Source: Plecoglossus altivelis (lineage: Eukaryota > Chordata > Actinopteri > Osmeriformes > Plecoglossidae). Taken from it: a stretch of DNA of 64,000 bases. The notes beneath the pieces were generated by a model. That model was not told the DNA's origin and searched no databases. It saw only the letters and a list, made by a program, of their open reading frames with translations. Below, in pieces: positions 24,201 to 36,773 of this stretch; within the stretch, counting starts at the first letter, position 1; each line of letters starts with the position of its first letter. The stretch is from positions 16,952,661-17,016,660 of the forward strand of contig BROE01000018.1 in the NCBI GenBank assembly GCA_036571765.1. The letters run 5' to 3'. Made by a program: the position numbers and the translations under genes.

Positions 24201-27200
24201 GATAGTTGTGGGACTGATTTGAGATTCTAGCTTGCGGACAAAATTCTCTGTTTATATCTTGAATCTCAACGATCGAGTTTGTAGCTTTGCTGTAATTTGT
24301 TGAGATTATTCGTTCGATTTCCACCCAGATTTAAACAGATATAGTTGTGTAGTGTATTAAGTGTAACTGTTATAATGAACACTACACTCTTTATTCAGTG
24401 TCATTTCCAACTTTTCAGAGTAACGGAAGGACCAGTGATCTGAGTGGATGACGTTTGTATTTAGATGCCAATGATTTAGTTTCGCTTTATTGATACATAA
24501 ATTAGAAGCTCTACATCAATTTGAAATGTCATACCTTCCGGTAGACATAGTCAAAGTGGAGATTGCAATATTGATGAATATATTCAATGGTACTGATTGT
24601 TCCTCCTTTCTAACCAGTTTCACCATATCAACCCTCTGCATTCTGTTGTTTTTCACAACTATTTTTCTTTTTATTTCATCTCTCTCGCTTTCTCTCTCTC
24701 ACGCTTTCTCTCTCTCTCTTGCTCGCTCCTCTCTCTTGCTCTCTCTCTCTCTCTCGCTCCCCCCCCCCTCTCTCTCTCCTTCCCTGACTCTGAAACAGTT
24801 AAAATGGAGTCTGGAGGTCACATGTCTTCCAAACAGGCATGTGCTGGTATGGCCATGCTATCCCCCAGCATGCACTCTCTAACGGAGCCTTCTCTGCCCC
24901 CACCCCCAATCCCACTGAGTGAGCCATACTTCCCTCACTCACACACATGCACACACCACATCACACACAACATGGAGGTGTGTGTGCGTGGGTGCGCGCG
25001 TAGAGGTACGTCCCTAGAATGGCTTGTTGAGTCGTTTGGGCACAATCGTCTGAATGAAAGAGTTTGAGAGTCTATTTCAAGACGTTTGCGCAAACAGTTA
25101 TTTTGGAATATGACAGATCTGAAAGCGCCCAACTAGGGAGGTGGAACGGGGGCTTGTGGGATGCTGGTTGGGGATTGTAGTTTGTCGTTGAGAGATTGGG
25201 AAGGGTCAGTCAAATGGTTGCTGCTGTTGTTGTTGGAAAGAGCAAGTAGGTGAAGTGTCGTCTTCACCGTCACAAACTGTTAGTTTCCTGCATGACAGTT
25301 AACGATTTGTGTCTGTCGGATTATTTTTATTTTTTTAATTCCCCTTTTTTATCGTTTACGTTCGTATCTCTGGAGTTTGGAATCTGCAGAAATGTTGGAT
25401 GTTGGTTGATGTTAGCAGCTCCATAGGAGATGGAGGTTTATATTCAGTTGATCAAAATATGATCATGAAGATGACTAGGATGAAAGTGGCCTCTGTCTTT
25501 TAAGTACATTTTACAATCAATGCATTGTACTTAGTCTTTATGGAAATTCACTCAAAACCACACAATGCATTCATTAATTTCAAGCCGCTTCCTCTCCATA
25601 ATAATCCAAGTTTTTCGAAGCATAATTCCTTTTTGGTAAAGGAATGCACTGCACTAAGTCCCCATGCCTACAGTTTAATTAGATTCCCCTTCTTCACGTT
25701 TGTACTCTACCGCTGCACCAACCTTAACGCAACCTCCGCAAGGTCAGCAATCATGTCTTCTCTGTGCAGTTGAAAACTCCAACCTGATGCTTCTTCACCA
25801 ACAGCACCGAGTTAGAAGCCAGGCCTCTCTCTGGGCTGGGCGTAGAAGCTACCCATGTGTAGTTGGAACCAGAGGAAGGAGAGTGGGGCTGGTTTACGGC
25901 CAGGAGGGGTGGGGCTGACGAGGGGAGGAGGGGGCCTGGTCTACAGCCAGGAGGGGTGGGGCTGCCCAGGAGGGAGGGGGCTGTTACCTCAGAGGAGTCG
26001 GCAGTGCTGTGGAGACAGCGACCCCCACGTTATGGTCCTATAGAACCTCGGGGCTCATTGATTGAAAACAAAATAAGGAGTGACGTCACTCCCCCTTGAA
26101 GGAGGACCCACCGGGTTCTCCTCTTCGTCACTCCCCCTTGAAGGAGGACCCACTGGGTTCTCCTCTTCGTCCCTCCCCCTTGAAGGAGGACCCACTGGGT
26201 TCTCCTCTTCCTCACTCCCCCCATCTTGTTTCTGCAACAGAGGACCAAGAATCCCATGCAGTCCCTGAAGCAAGGAATGGATTGTTGTGTTTGTAGGTAA
26301 ATGAAGACAGCAGAAAAGCATTCTCTGTCATTGTGAGGTGTGTGTGTGCCTGTGTGTGTGTAGTGTGTGAGGGGGGTAGTAATTTTAGGCTATAAACTGA
26401 TTCTGTTTTGAAATCAGATTAGTCATCTGTAACTGTTGAGCGTTAAGATTATTGTAGTTAATGATTATCTGAGAGGAATTAAACTTTTTAAATGATCCAC
26501 TTGGTCCAAGGTCTCGACAAATACATAGGAATGTAAAACGCATGTATGTCACCTATACCAAATCATCATTTAACAAGTGGACAAGTACTAACAAGTGTTT
26601 CTTACCTTACACAAGCAACATAATTCAGTAAATGTTGTCATAATTTTTTCTGCTTTTGTCATATCATTTTGTGGTAAATAAGATCAGTCACTACTTTTAT
26701 ACAATTTGGTTTTATTTATATTCTATAATGTAAATAAAACTCAACATGATTTTTCATACACATAGTTTTGGTGCATGGTATAGTATACATACACATATCA
26801 AAATAATACAATTTCCATCAAATATTATAGTTTATCTTTAGTTCAAATAGTGGTATGGTTTATTTTCAAAGCAATTGTAAGATTTTAGTTTAGTTTTTTA
26901 AAATTTAGGTCACATATGAAACTCTCTTCTTGTAATACAGTAAAATATAGAAATTTTTCAACAATCTATATTAAACAAAATTGTATGCTAATATGGTTGT
27001 GCTGAAAGCATGATATCACGTTCATTCGCCCAATATCCAAGAAAACTTTTTCGTCAGGGTTGAGATTAAAAAAAAAAGTGGAATATTTCATTGAAGTTAT
27101 TTGTCTTATTCATTCATTCTTCAAAGAGAACTATTTTGTGTTTTGTTAATTCAGTTTAGAAATGATTCGCATTCAGTTTCGGCGTGTGATTTTGATACAG

Positions 27201-30200
27201 AGGTCGTAGTTCACGTTTGCAACGAATTGTTTCTGCCAGAAGGCCTGCGGTTTTACCTGATTCATAATCATTTCAGATCGATTAACCTTTGTTGAAATGT
27301 AAATTCTTGAATTGTTTGAAAACAATTCTGCCTGTGCAAAGCATTGCGTTGTGAAGTAGATTTAGAATAGTTCTAGAAGTGGTTTGCATGCAAACCTGAT
27401 TTTAAATGATTGTTCTAACAATGCGTAGCCTTATTGTTCAAACATTTCATTTTACCACAAAGTTTATTCATATAACAAAACTGGATAAACCGTGTTCAAA
27501 TAGCCTAGTTAGGCTTATTTGAGCGCTGTGAGATCTAGCCTACATCACAAGGTAGTCTACGCCACGTCTATGCACGGATGTAAACGAACACACATTATCA
27601 AACCGTGTGTATGCGGCTGGGCATATTCTGAAAGCGGCATATTAGTATCAGCAATTGCATCTGAAAACGTGTTAGGTAGCCCTTGATCGACACGTGAGCT
27701 TTCTCTATCTTGGTCCTAAAGAGGATGTACACAGCGAAAACTACGACGGATTGTTTATATGTTTAAACAATTCCATTGTTCGGGGCTCTTGCGCAACAGC
27801 GAAGGGAACGGAAATCGTCGGGCTCACTGTACATATCGCCATATAGGCAACAGCAAGGCACTGTTCTAATTAAAGGGCATATGTAAGATAAATGTGCCTC
27901 TATCCGTTTTAACTGCAGCGAGAGAGAGAAAGGGAGGAGAGGGGGTTGCAGTGTACTTCAGGCATGCATTCATGGCATAGGCTTACATTTCGATCTTAGC
28001 ACATACCCTCTCCGCTCCACCCTATCGCTCTCTCGCTTTCCGCGCACACCCTCCCCTTTCTTCCTTCCTAGGTGGGCGGTGCAGCTAGCCAGAGATCCGC
28101 CTCCGCCACGATGCTGTAGTAGTCAGGAGTAGTTTACTGACTTTATGAATGAAGGCAGGTTTTCCTCTGAACGGCAACTCCGGCAGCTGCGGTTTGGGGG
28201 GCGGGGGGGGAGAGGTGTGTCCGGGGGATAGCCAGCGAGTGGACACACGGAAGCGACAGAGAAATAAATTCGATCCGTCTTGCATTTGGAGAAATTGTAG
28301 AACGTGTATGGTGGACGGTAGATGTAAACGGCATTTGCCATGTTGTGCGTGTTGCGTTGTCAACTGTTAAACTGCACCGTGGTCGCACAATCGACCTTTT
28401 GTCTAAGCACAGTCGTGTTACAATCAGCTGTGTAGTAACAATCATATCGCGCCCCCCCTCTCCCTCCCCCCAAATATATATCTTACTGATGGGCTGATTA
28501 CACAATATGCAGAGAGATTGGGTAGGCTGTTACACTAACTTTATTACAGTCAGGTACTGACGCATAACGAGCATACCTACTAATGTTTTCTGGTTTGTTC
28601 AGGCATAGACTGCCCTCAGTTTCGTTGTGGTAATTTGGGCGTTGTCAAGGAAAGATGGCTGACTACTTGCTCGTTCACATGGTAGACTTAGGTTCGTGTC
28701 ATTTGCTGTGAGCGAACCAGAAAAGCCGGCTTTATGAACCGCCTATAGGACAAGGAGCTTGCTTTAACCGTACACGTAGACCCATGCGGCTACTGACAAC
28801 CATGTTGAAGCAAGAAAATAAGAGGTTGCAGTTTTGTTCTTCGTCCTGTAACGCATCCGTCACGTAAACGAACACAGCCTACATGAGCCCATCTGTAAAT
28901 GCGCATTTCACCCCTTCTCACTCCATGCATGCGTCGCTCAGTGTATGGAAATAGGTGAATGTTGTTCAGTTAAAATTCAGATTATAAATGTAGAATATCT
29001 TAATTTAGATCTAGGTTAAAGAGCCTTGCTTATACCAATGACAAACCGAACACGTTAGCGTGGTTCAATTGGACGATTCCTATATGGAGGTGAAGTCTTT
29101 ACATTAGGTCTTCACACATAGCCTGTGTGTCTAGATGAGGGAATCAGTTTGCAGGGATTTACGTTCAAGATCATTTCAAAATTGGGGCCTAAACCGTTTC
29201 CAACGTCAGTCAGTCTGCGGCCCGTCCTCCAGAGAGTAGTGATTTGAGTGACGGGTTCTGGTGCTAATCAGGGAGTTAATCAGATCACTTAATACTCGAT
29301 TCGGTTTGACTATTGTGCAGTTTGCAATCTAGCATCAGAAGAGTATGTGTGTGACTCCGTGTTTTTCAGTAGGAACGAAAGTCTATCTTAAAAACTAGAC
29401 ACGCTCGAGTCAATAATCAGAATAATCAACCATATTTCTATAGGCTACTTTTAGAAAACACGTAGCCTATATTATGTCTTCCGTATTTGGACGAGTTTTT
29501 AAATGTTGTTTTTGATGTATTTACTTGAAAAATGCAACAGTTGGCATATTTCATAAAATTTACATTTTTAAGCATCAATAGCTCGAGGTCTACAATAGAA
29601 TTAACTCGCTTACAATAAAACTAGTAACAAGATTGAGACGGTCTTCTTTTAAAAGTTTCTTAACTTTCAGACCTCCGTTATCTCTCTGGAAAGATTACGC
29701 TGTATGATCATTTAATGCTGTAGCTTAGTAACCAACCTGATTCAACCTGATTTGTACACCCAATTATAACAAAACACCGTAAGTTATTCAACACTCACAG
29801 ACTAAACGCAATTTTGAGCAACAGTCAAGTTGACAAGGCTCTTCCTCCCAAACGCCGCCCATATCATGCAGACCATAGACTGCACAAAATGGCGTTCACC
29901 GGAGAGGCAGGACCCGATAGGGTTCAAAGAGGGAATGGCTTCATTATGGGCAAGGCTGCACTGTACAGGCTGACTGTTGAGGGGGACGGGACGTGACGTG
30001 CATGGTCTGTTCGAAATAACTGGGCTCTAATAAACTTGGGTGTGTTGACTTTTAAGAAGTAGAGGCCCACACCATGGAGATAGTGTTGCTATTTGGATGA
30101 ATTCAGTTTGGACATTATCAATAAAGCTTGCGCACCGATGATTTAAAGCTCGCCTTTGTGTTATTTCACGCACGAGGCAATCATGCTCCTGCTTTGCTCT

Positions 30201-33200
30201 CAAAACGGATTTTTAAGAGTAACACATTTGAATGTTTAGGGTGGGGGAAAAATACGACAAGCAATTGGTAGTCGCATGAGGCTGATCACATAACGTCGAT
30301 CGCTGTTGCAGCGCCCAACAAAATGGAAACCGGCCTGGCTGCCATCTTCTCGTTGCGCGTGGAGCACGGTGGAGCTAAGCTTCAACTTTGACCCAGAGTG
30401 GGTGCTTGTGTCTCGCTCCATGTCTCCACGTGCTTCAGAGTTGTTGTGGTGTGTCGTGTTAAGGTTCGTCTTTCTATTCCACCCACCCAGCCGAAACGAC
30501 CATCCCTGCACCCAGGCGGAGTGTGTCGTGAAGGCCACGGTGGACGAATGTTGTGGACTGCCGCAGTGAAAAACGAAACTTATTTAAACTGTGCTTCGCG
30601 GCCATCGACAAGCAACATAAGCGTGTATGCATTTCGCATAACACGATAAGTGAATTGTTGAACTGGTTTGATAATTTCACGCGAGTGATGGTAACAATGT
30701 AAACGAGAATAACGACAATTGGCTAATGTCAAATTCCACCTTAAACGTAGTTCTGTCGTTCTCAAGCACGCTCGTTCAGGTGTTGAGATGTTAATTAAAT
30801 GCTCTCAATACTGCTATTATTTGTTACTTAAGCACTGGCTTAAATGCACAATTACTTTTGATATGGCCAAAACAACCATGCAACCATGCTCTTTGTGGAA
30901 ATAACTAAATGTTCAAATGACTACATACAGACCACATGATCATGGCCTGTATGTGATAATACACTGATGGCCCATCAGTGAAAATGAGCAATTGGCGAGA
31001 TGATCGAGCAGTTGGTGTGATAGCATGTTTGACACAGTGAGATGGTGAGTTCCTCCTCCTGAGATCTTATGTTAAGCGAGGGGGGGAACGCCCCCCCACC
31101 CCCCCTCCAGCCGCTGACCCCCTTTTGAACAGTCACATTGTTTGCTGCCCCTCACCCCTGGCCCGGCCTGCCCTCCTGCCCTCCCCACACCCCCAAACTG
31201 GAACATTCCCGACCCCTCCAAGGGGTCAGAGGTCGCTCTGAAAGGCGGAGGTCTTCGCTTCATCAGGCCGGGATGACGGGGACGGGGGGACGGGATGACG
31301 GGGGGAAAACTTGGTGTCTCTGAAAACGCTGGGATCTGGAGAGCGGGAAGATGAGGGCGGGGTTAATGTGCTAGATCTGACGAATGAAGGAAGGTCATCA
31401 TACTAGAGAAACAGAATAATGAGAAACGATTAGAATGGAACGGGAGGGACAGGGAGAAGAATTTGGAAGTATGATCTTGACACTCAATGTACTGTAATGG
31501 GTGTGTTGTGTGGGGGGAAGTGTCTGGGTGTTGTTGTGTGTGGTGTGTCTGTGTTGTGTGGGGAGGTGTGTGTGTTTGTGTGTGTGTGGGGGGGTGGTGA
31601 CTGGGTGTGTGTGTGAGCGTGTGTGCGGGGGTTTGGGTGGTAGGGGTGCGTGCGACTCATTGGACCGAGACCCACAGTTTTGTAGCAGAAACCTGGCCTT
31701 GTGTGTGAGTACCGAGCATATAGAATGAGAGTAAGAAAGGGGCGTGTTGTTATGGGTGTGTGTGTTGTTGTAGTCTTTAGGAGTCTATGTTGACTGTTGG
31801 GCCTCTGCAGTCATACATTCTCACAGATCCCAGTCTCTAAGGAACACACACACACGCTGTTTTCAAATAACCTGGACTTCCTCAATTAGCAGGCTATTTT
31901 TGTTACAGCCAGCCATCGTATGCGACAGGAAACGCAGTATATGCCTTAACGCAAATGAAACACCTCAACGAGACAATATTTTGAAACGGGTTTAAATAAC
32001 AAAAGTCAGTGTCATGTGTTGAATCAGTGTCCATAAAAAGCATTTGTGGCCAAATAGTCTTATTTAGTAAGCTGTTTAGTACACTAGCTATGTTTAGTAT
32101 ACTAGTACACTGTTTAGCTGTTTAGTACACTAGCTATGTTTAGTATACTAGTACACTGTTAAGCTGTTTAGTACACTAGCTATGTTTAGTATACTAGTAC
32201 ACTGTTAAGCTGTTTAGTACACTAGATCAACACTGACCACAGCTGAGGTGACTTGGTGCTTCTTGTGTCTTACACCTAGCTTCAAGATCCTGGACAAACA
32301 CATTTGATCATGTTTTACATCACGCAGATGTATTCAAAAGCGTCCTTGTGTAAGTGTAAGTAACACACAGGGGCACAAGCGGACGTCCGTAATTGGTATC
32401 GTTCTACACACTGAACAGCCAGGGAGCAGAGTGACTGGAACTCAACGGTAAATATTTGATTGGAGGATGTTCATTAGTGAGTTGACCCTAGCCGGGAGAG
32501 ACCAGCGAGGAGAGCGGGTCTCATGTCATGAAGATTTCACCCACCCTGAATCTGAAGTGACCCCACGTCAACAGCGTGACCATACAGAGTTAGGGGCCAC
32601 GTGAATAACACTCCTTTCCTTCCTCACCCACCGGTTTCATGTTTTCATTCGGTCATTTTTTATTTCGTTAGTCACCTGAGTCAAATCCAGGGCCAGTGAA
32701 AGCTTCCTCAAGATGTGGAGTTCCATTCACACCCAGCATTCATCAACACAAAGCGTCCTGTAGTAACAGTAGTACACGATAACACACAGCGCACCAAGGG
32801 TATCTCCCGTCGTAATGGTATCCGTTCTACACACTGAACAGACACCAGGGAGCAGTGACTGGAACTCCAACGGTAAATATCTGAATCTGGAGGATGTTTC
32901 ATACTAGTGAGTTGACCCCTAGCCGCCGAGAGACACCAGCGAGGAGAGCGGGTCCTCATGTCCATGAAGATTTACCACCCTAGAATCTGAATGACCCCAA
33001 CCGTCCAACAGCCGTAACAACAGTAGTTAGGGCCACGTATAACACTCCCTCTCCTCCTCATCCAAACACGCCTTCAACAGTTTCACTTCGCTATTTTTTA
33101 ACTTCAGTTAAGTCAACCTCACGCCACGCTCAAACTACCATGGGCCAGTTCCACACTACACAGACCACACGAGCTACCACAAGATAGCTCGACGTCTCAT

Positions 33201-36200
33201 TCTCACAACACCAAGACAGAAGCTGACACGAGAAGCGCCTCATCACATCACAGACACCGGCCTACTCACTCTTACCTTAGCCTCCGAATTCACGGATCGC
33301 AAGTATGGCCACAACCTCTTAAATGGTTTTAAATGAGACTCGGGGGGTAGTTCATGGCAGAAGGCCTTTACAGGGTTTCAGTATTCATTTCCAACACACG
33401 CCCTTAGTCAGCAGGGGGGGGGGGGGGGGGTGTCTTGCAGATGCCTAAAATCCGGCCTTGCGCGTGTAGAACTGCACAATGTCAAAAACACACACTACAC
33501 TAGGCTCAAACTAGGAATGCCTCGTGAAATCTCCTCTGTCATTCCAACCCCACCCACCACAACCTCACCCACTCCGTCTCAACAACCATCACAACCTCCA
33601 CCTCTGCCCTCCCTTTCCCTCCCCGTCCTCCTCATGGAGTCTGGCTATTTAAAGTGTGGTGACGGCATCACATCCACTCCAGGGTTCGTGCTGCGTCCAC
33701 TACCCCCACATAGTCGCACCCTGGTCTGGAGGGAGTGGCCAGCCGAGTGAATCAAACGCACCCCATCTTGGAAGCTGTTTTGGTTGCCTTTGCACATTGC
33801 CATTAACAATGAAATATTTATCTCAGATTTTATGCTTGCTAGATAGTTCTTATTAAATATTAACCCCGTCACTTCTCTGCTGCTCAAAGCTGTTCTGTCA
33901 GTGTGGGTGTTGTCAAGACTAAAGTGTCCTTCAGGAAGGTCCTGATGTTGTGTGGATGTAAAACGGGACGGAGCGGAATGGCGTCGTTTTCGGCCCGCCG
34001 CTGGGCCGCTTAGAGCGCGTTTGTTCCCGGAACGTCTGGACCCCACGAAAGACTCCCTAGACCAGGGGTCTCCAATCCTGGTCCTCGAGGGCCGCTGCCC
34101 TGAAGGTTATAGATGTTTCCCTCCTCCAGCACACCTGATTCTAATGAATGAGCCTTTACCAAGCTCTGTGGAAGCTACATAATGACCCTTTATTAGACTC
34201 AGGTGTGCTGGAGGAGGGAAACATCTAAAACCTTCAGGACAGCGGCCCTCGAGGACCAGGATTGAAGACCCCTGCCCTAGACGATGTTGAAGAAGCCTGA
34301 ATCCCCCTCGTCTCGTTGGTTCCCGTCGCACGACTCATCTCCAGATCTATCGCCAGCGCGTGCGATCCGCAACGCTCTTTTTGAGGTCCATGCTATTTCT
34401 CTCTCGTGATCGCTCCAATTTAGAAACGTCTGAAAGTCCTTTTGAAGTCTCACGTTAGCTACATGCGTTTCGCCCCCAAACACGATGTTAGCAGGCTTTA
34501 CACACAGTAGTACGTCAACACGTTGCGGACGATTTCGCAAATGGAAGATGTGTTCAGCGTTTCTTCTGTATGTTCCGGAGCTGTTGATGTTGACAGAAGG
34601 AAAAAGTGTCATCTGGCTGTTGTGCTGGTTGTCATGCTAATCATACAGTCGTATTCACCCCCAAGAAGATCTTCTCCTCAACAGTTTGCCAGACCGTCTG
34701 ATTACGAAAACCGTCTTGTTGTGACAGAGACACACACTCTTTCTGTGAATGTAGTTGGGCTTTAATACCTGAGGCACTCAAGGTTGTAGCATTTAATACC
34801 ACTCGATGTTTTGATAAGTTATATCACTCTGGCTGTGCCGGTCTGTCATTCCTCGGCTACGAAGATTGATCGTTACGTAAACTCACACGGGCAGCACCAC
34901 TCTTCACGTACATGAAAACAGCTACAACATCAAGACACACAACTGGAAATTTTGATTTGAAATTAGCGAGCACCAATCAAGCCACTTCTGTGCATCAACG
35001 ATAAGACTCAAAATATAGAACGTGAAGTAATCCTAGACGACATTAGCCAACCACAATCAGCCAGCAATAGACACACAAGACATAGACCACGAGAGAACAA
35101 AAGAAGAAAGACAAATAAGTGAAGACTCGCGTAGAAATCCCAAGCAGCACCACTACGACGTACATAGATAGTGTACGAGAAATTCCTATTGAAACCCCCG
35201 CGGTAAGAGACAACGTTACAAAAGACCAGAAGCGCACTGTCAAACCAGAGAACCTGTGAAGACGACTCACCGCCCCACTGAACTGAAGTTGTGAAGTGAG
35301 GCGCGAGTCCCGAGACAGAGGTGTCCTTTGAGCGGACGAAGAAAAAACCCAGACAGACGGGAGAGAGAAAAACCATACTGGAAGGGGTGGAGAGAAGAAG
35401 AAAAAAGAGGTCAGAAATAAATAAAAAACAAAATAAAAAAACAAGTTGTGAGATGTCACGTGTGTTATAAAATTAAGTTTGCTAATTTATTAAAAAAATG
35501 AAAAATAAGGAAAACCCAAACAATAAAAAATGAATAAGAAAAAAGAGAAAGAAGTTAACAATGACACAACTAGATCTAGAAGGAATACACCAATGACAAG
35601 ACCGACAGGAGAAACGCGAATACAAGAATCGAGACATCTCTCGCAAGGAGAGACCTATAATATCACACCACATTGATGGCTCGGGAGGTAGGTATAGAGA
35701 GGAGAGATAGGAACTAAGTGTGTGGAGAAGAGAGGAGGGAGGGATGAGCTGAGGAGCATATGAGTGATGGAGTGTGTAGAGTGTGAGGAAGAGAGTGAAG
35801 TAGGACGGTAAGTGAGGAGCTCTCAGGGTAGGGAGGGAACGTCGCTCTAGGAGGAATATAGGAATGGTTAAGCGAAAAGGAAATGGGAGAATCCCTGAGA
35901 TCTTCGGTGTTCCATCTACAAAAACCGAACCCAGCATCCGACTGATGTTATTGCGCCCACTTCCTCTGCATGTGGGAGTGCAGTGTACACAACTGATTTC
36001 ACCCTAGCATCGAGTAAAAAACCCAGGGGCCTCTCTGGCCCTCTCTGGCCCTCAGAGAGGCCCCTGGGTTTCTGCGGGAGTGCTTTGGCCCCTGAGTTGA
36101 GCAGATGTCTTGTAGGAACATGGACAGAAGAAGCCATGTGGTAGAGTTAGCATTGACGGCTCTGACAGAGGTTAAACATACTTGAAATAAATCAAGACAA

Positions 36201-36723
36201 TCCTAAATTCTTTGTGTGAGCTATGAAAAAGATGAGGGTAATGAGAATGTGTGTTTATGAGTGAGTGAGTGTGTGTGTGCGGTGTGTGTGAGAGTGTGTG
36301 TGTGTGAGCGTGTGTGTGTGTGGTGTGTGTGCGTGCGTGAAAGAGAGTGTGTGAGTGTGTGTGTGTGTGTGAGCGTGTGTGTGTGTGTGACAACATACAG
36401 CTCCTCTGGGCAGTACAGGGCCTCCACTCTCCAGCGGCACATTGAGAATGTGATTGTGTGAAGTTGTTCTTCTGGGTTTAAACCTCTCTATCTATATTTG
36501 CTAGTTGTTAGAAAGACACTGATCCAGTTGCTTATCAAGAACCCTGGAAGTCTTGATTGACCGGCCAACGTAATCTCAGCCTCTCTCTCTCTCTTTCGCC
36601 CCCTTGCTCTGTCTGTCTCTTTCTCTGTCTCACTCTCTCTGTCTCCCTCGAGCTTTCTCTCTGTCTCTCTCTCCGTCTTTGTCTCTCTCTCCGTCTTTGT
36701 CTCTCTCTCTTTGTCTCTCTCTT

Positions 36724-36773
<50 letters not shown>

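Noticed and set aside
28149..28370. 73-codon Gly/Cys-rich frame in a GC-rich intron patch
   Set aside because: Considered as an alternative first exon of igf2bp1, but no in-frame donor could be matched to exon 3.
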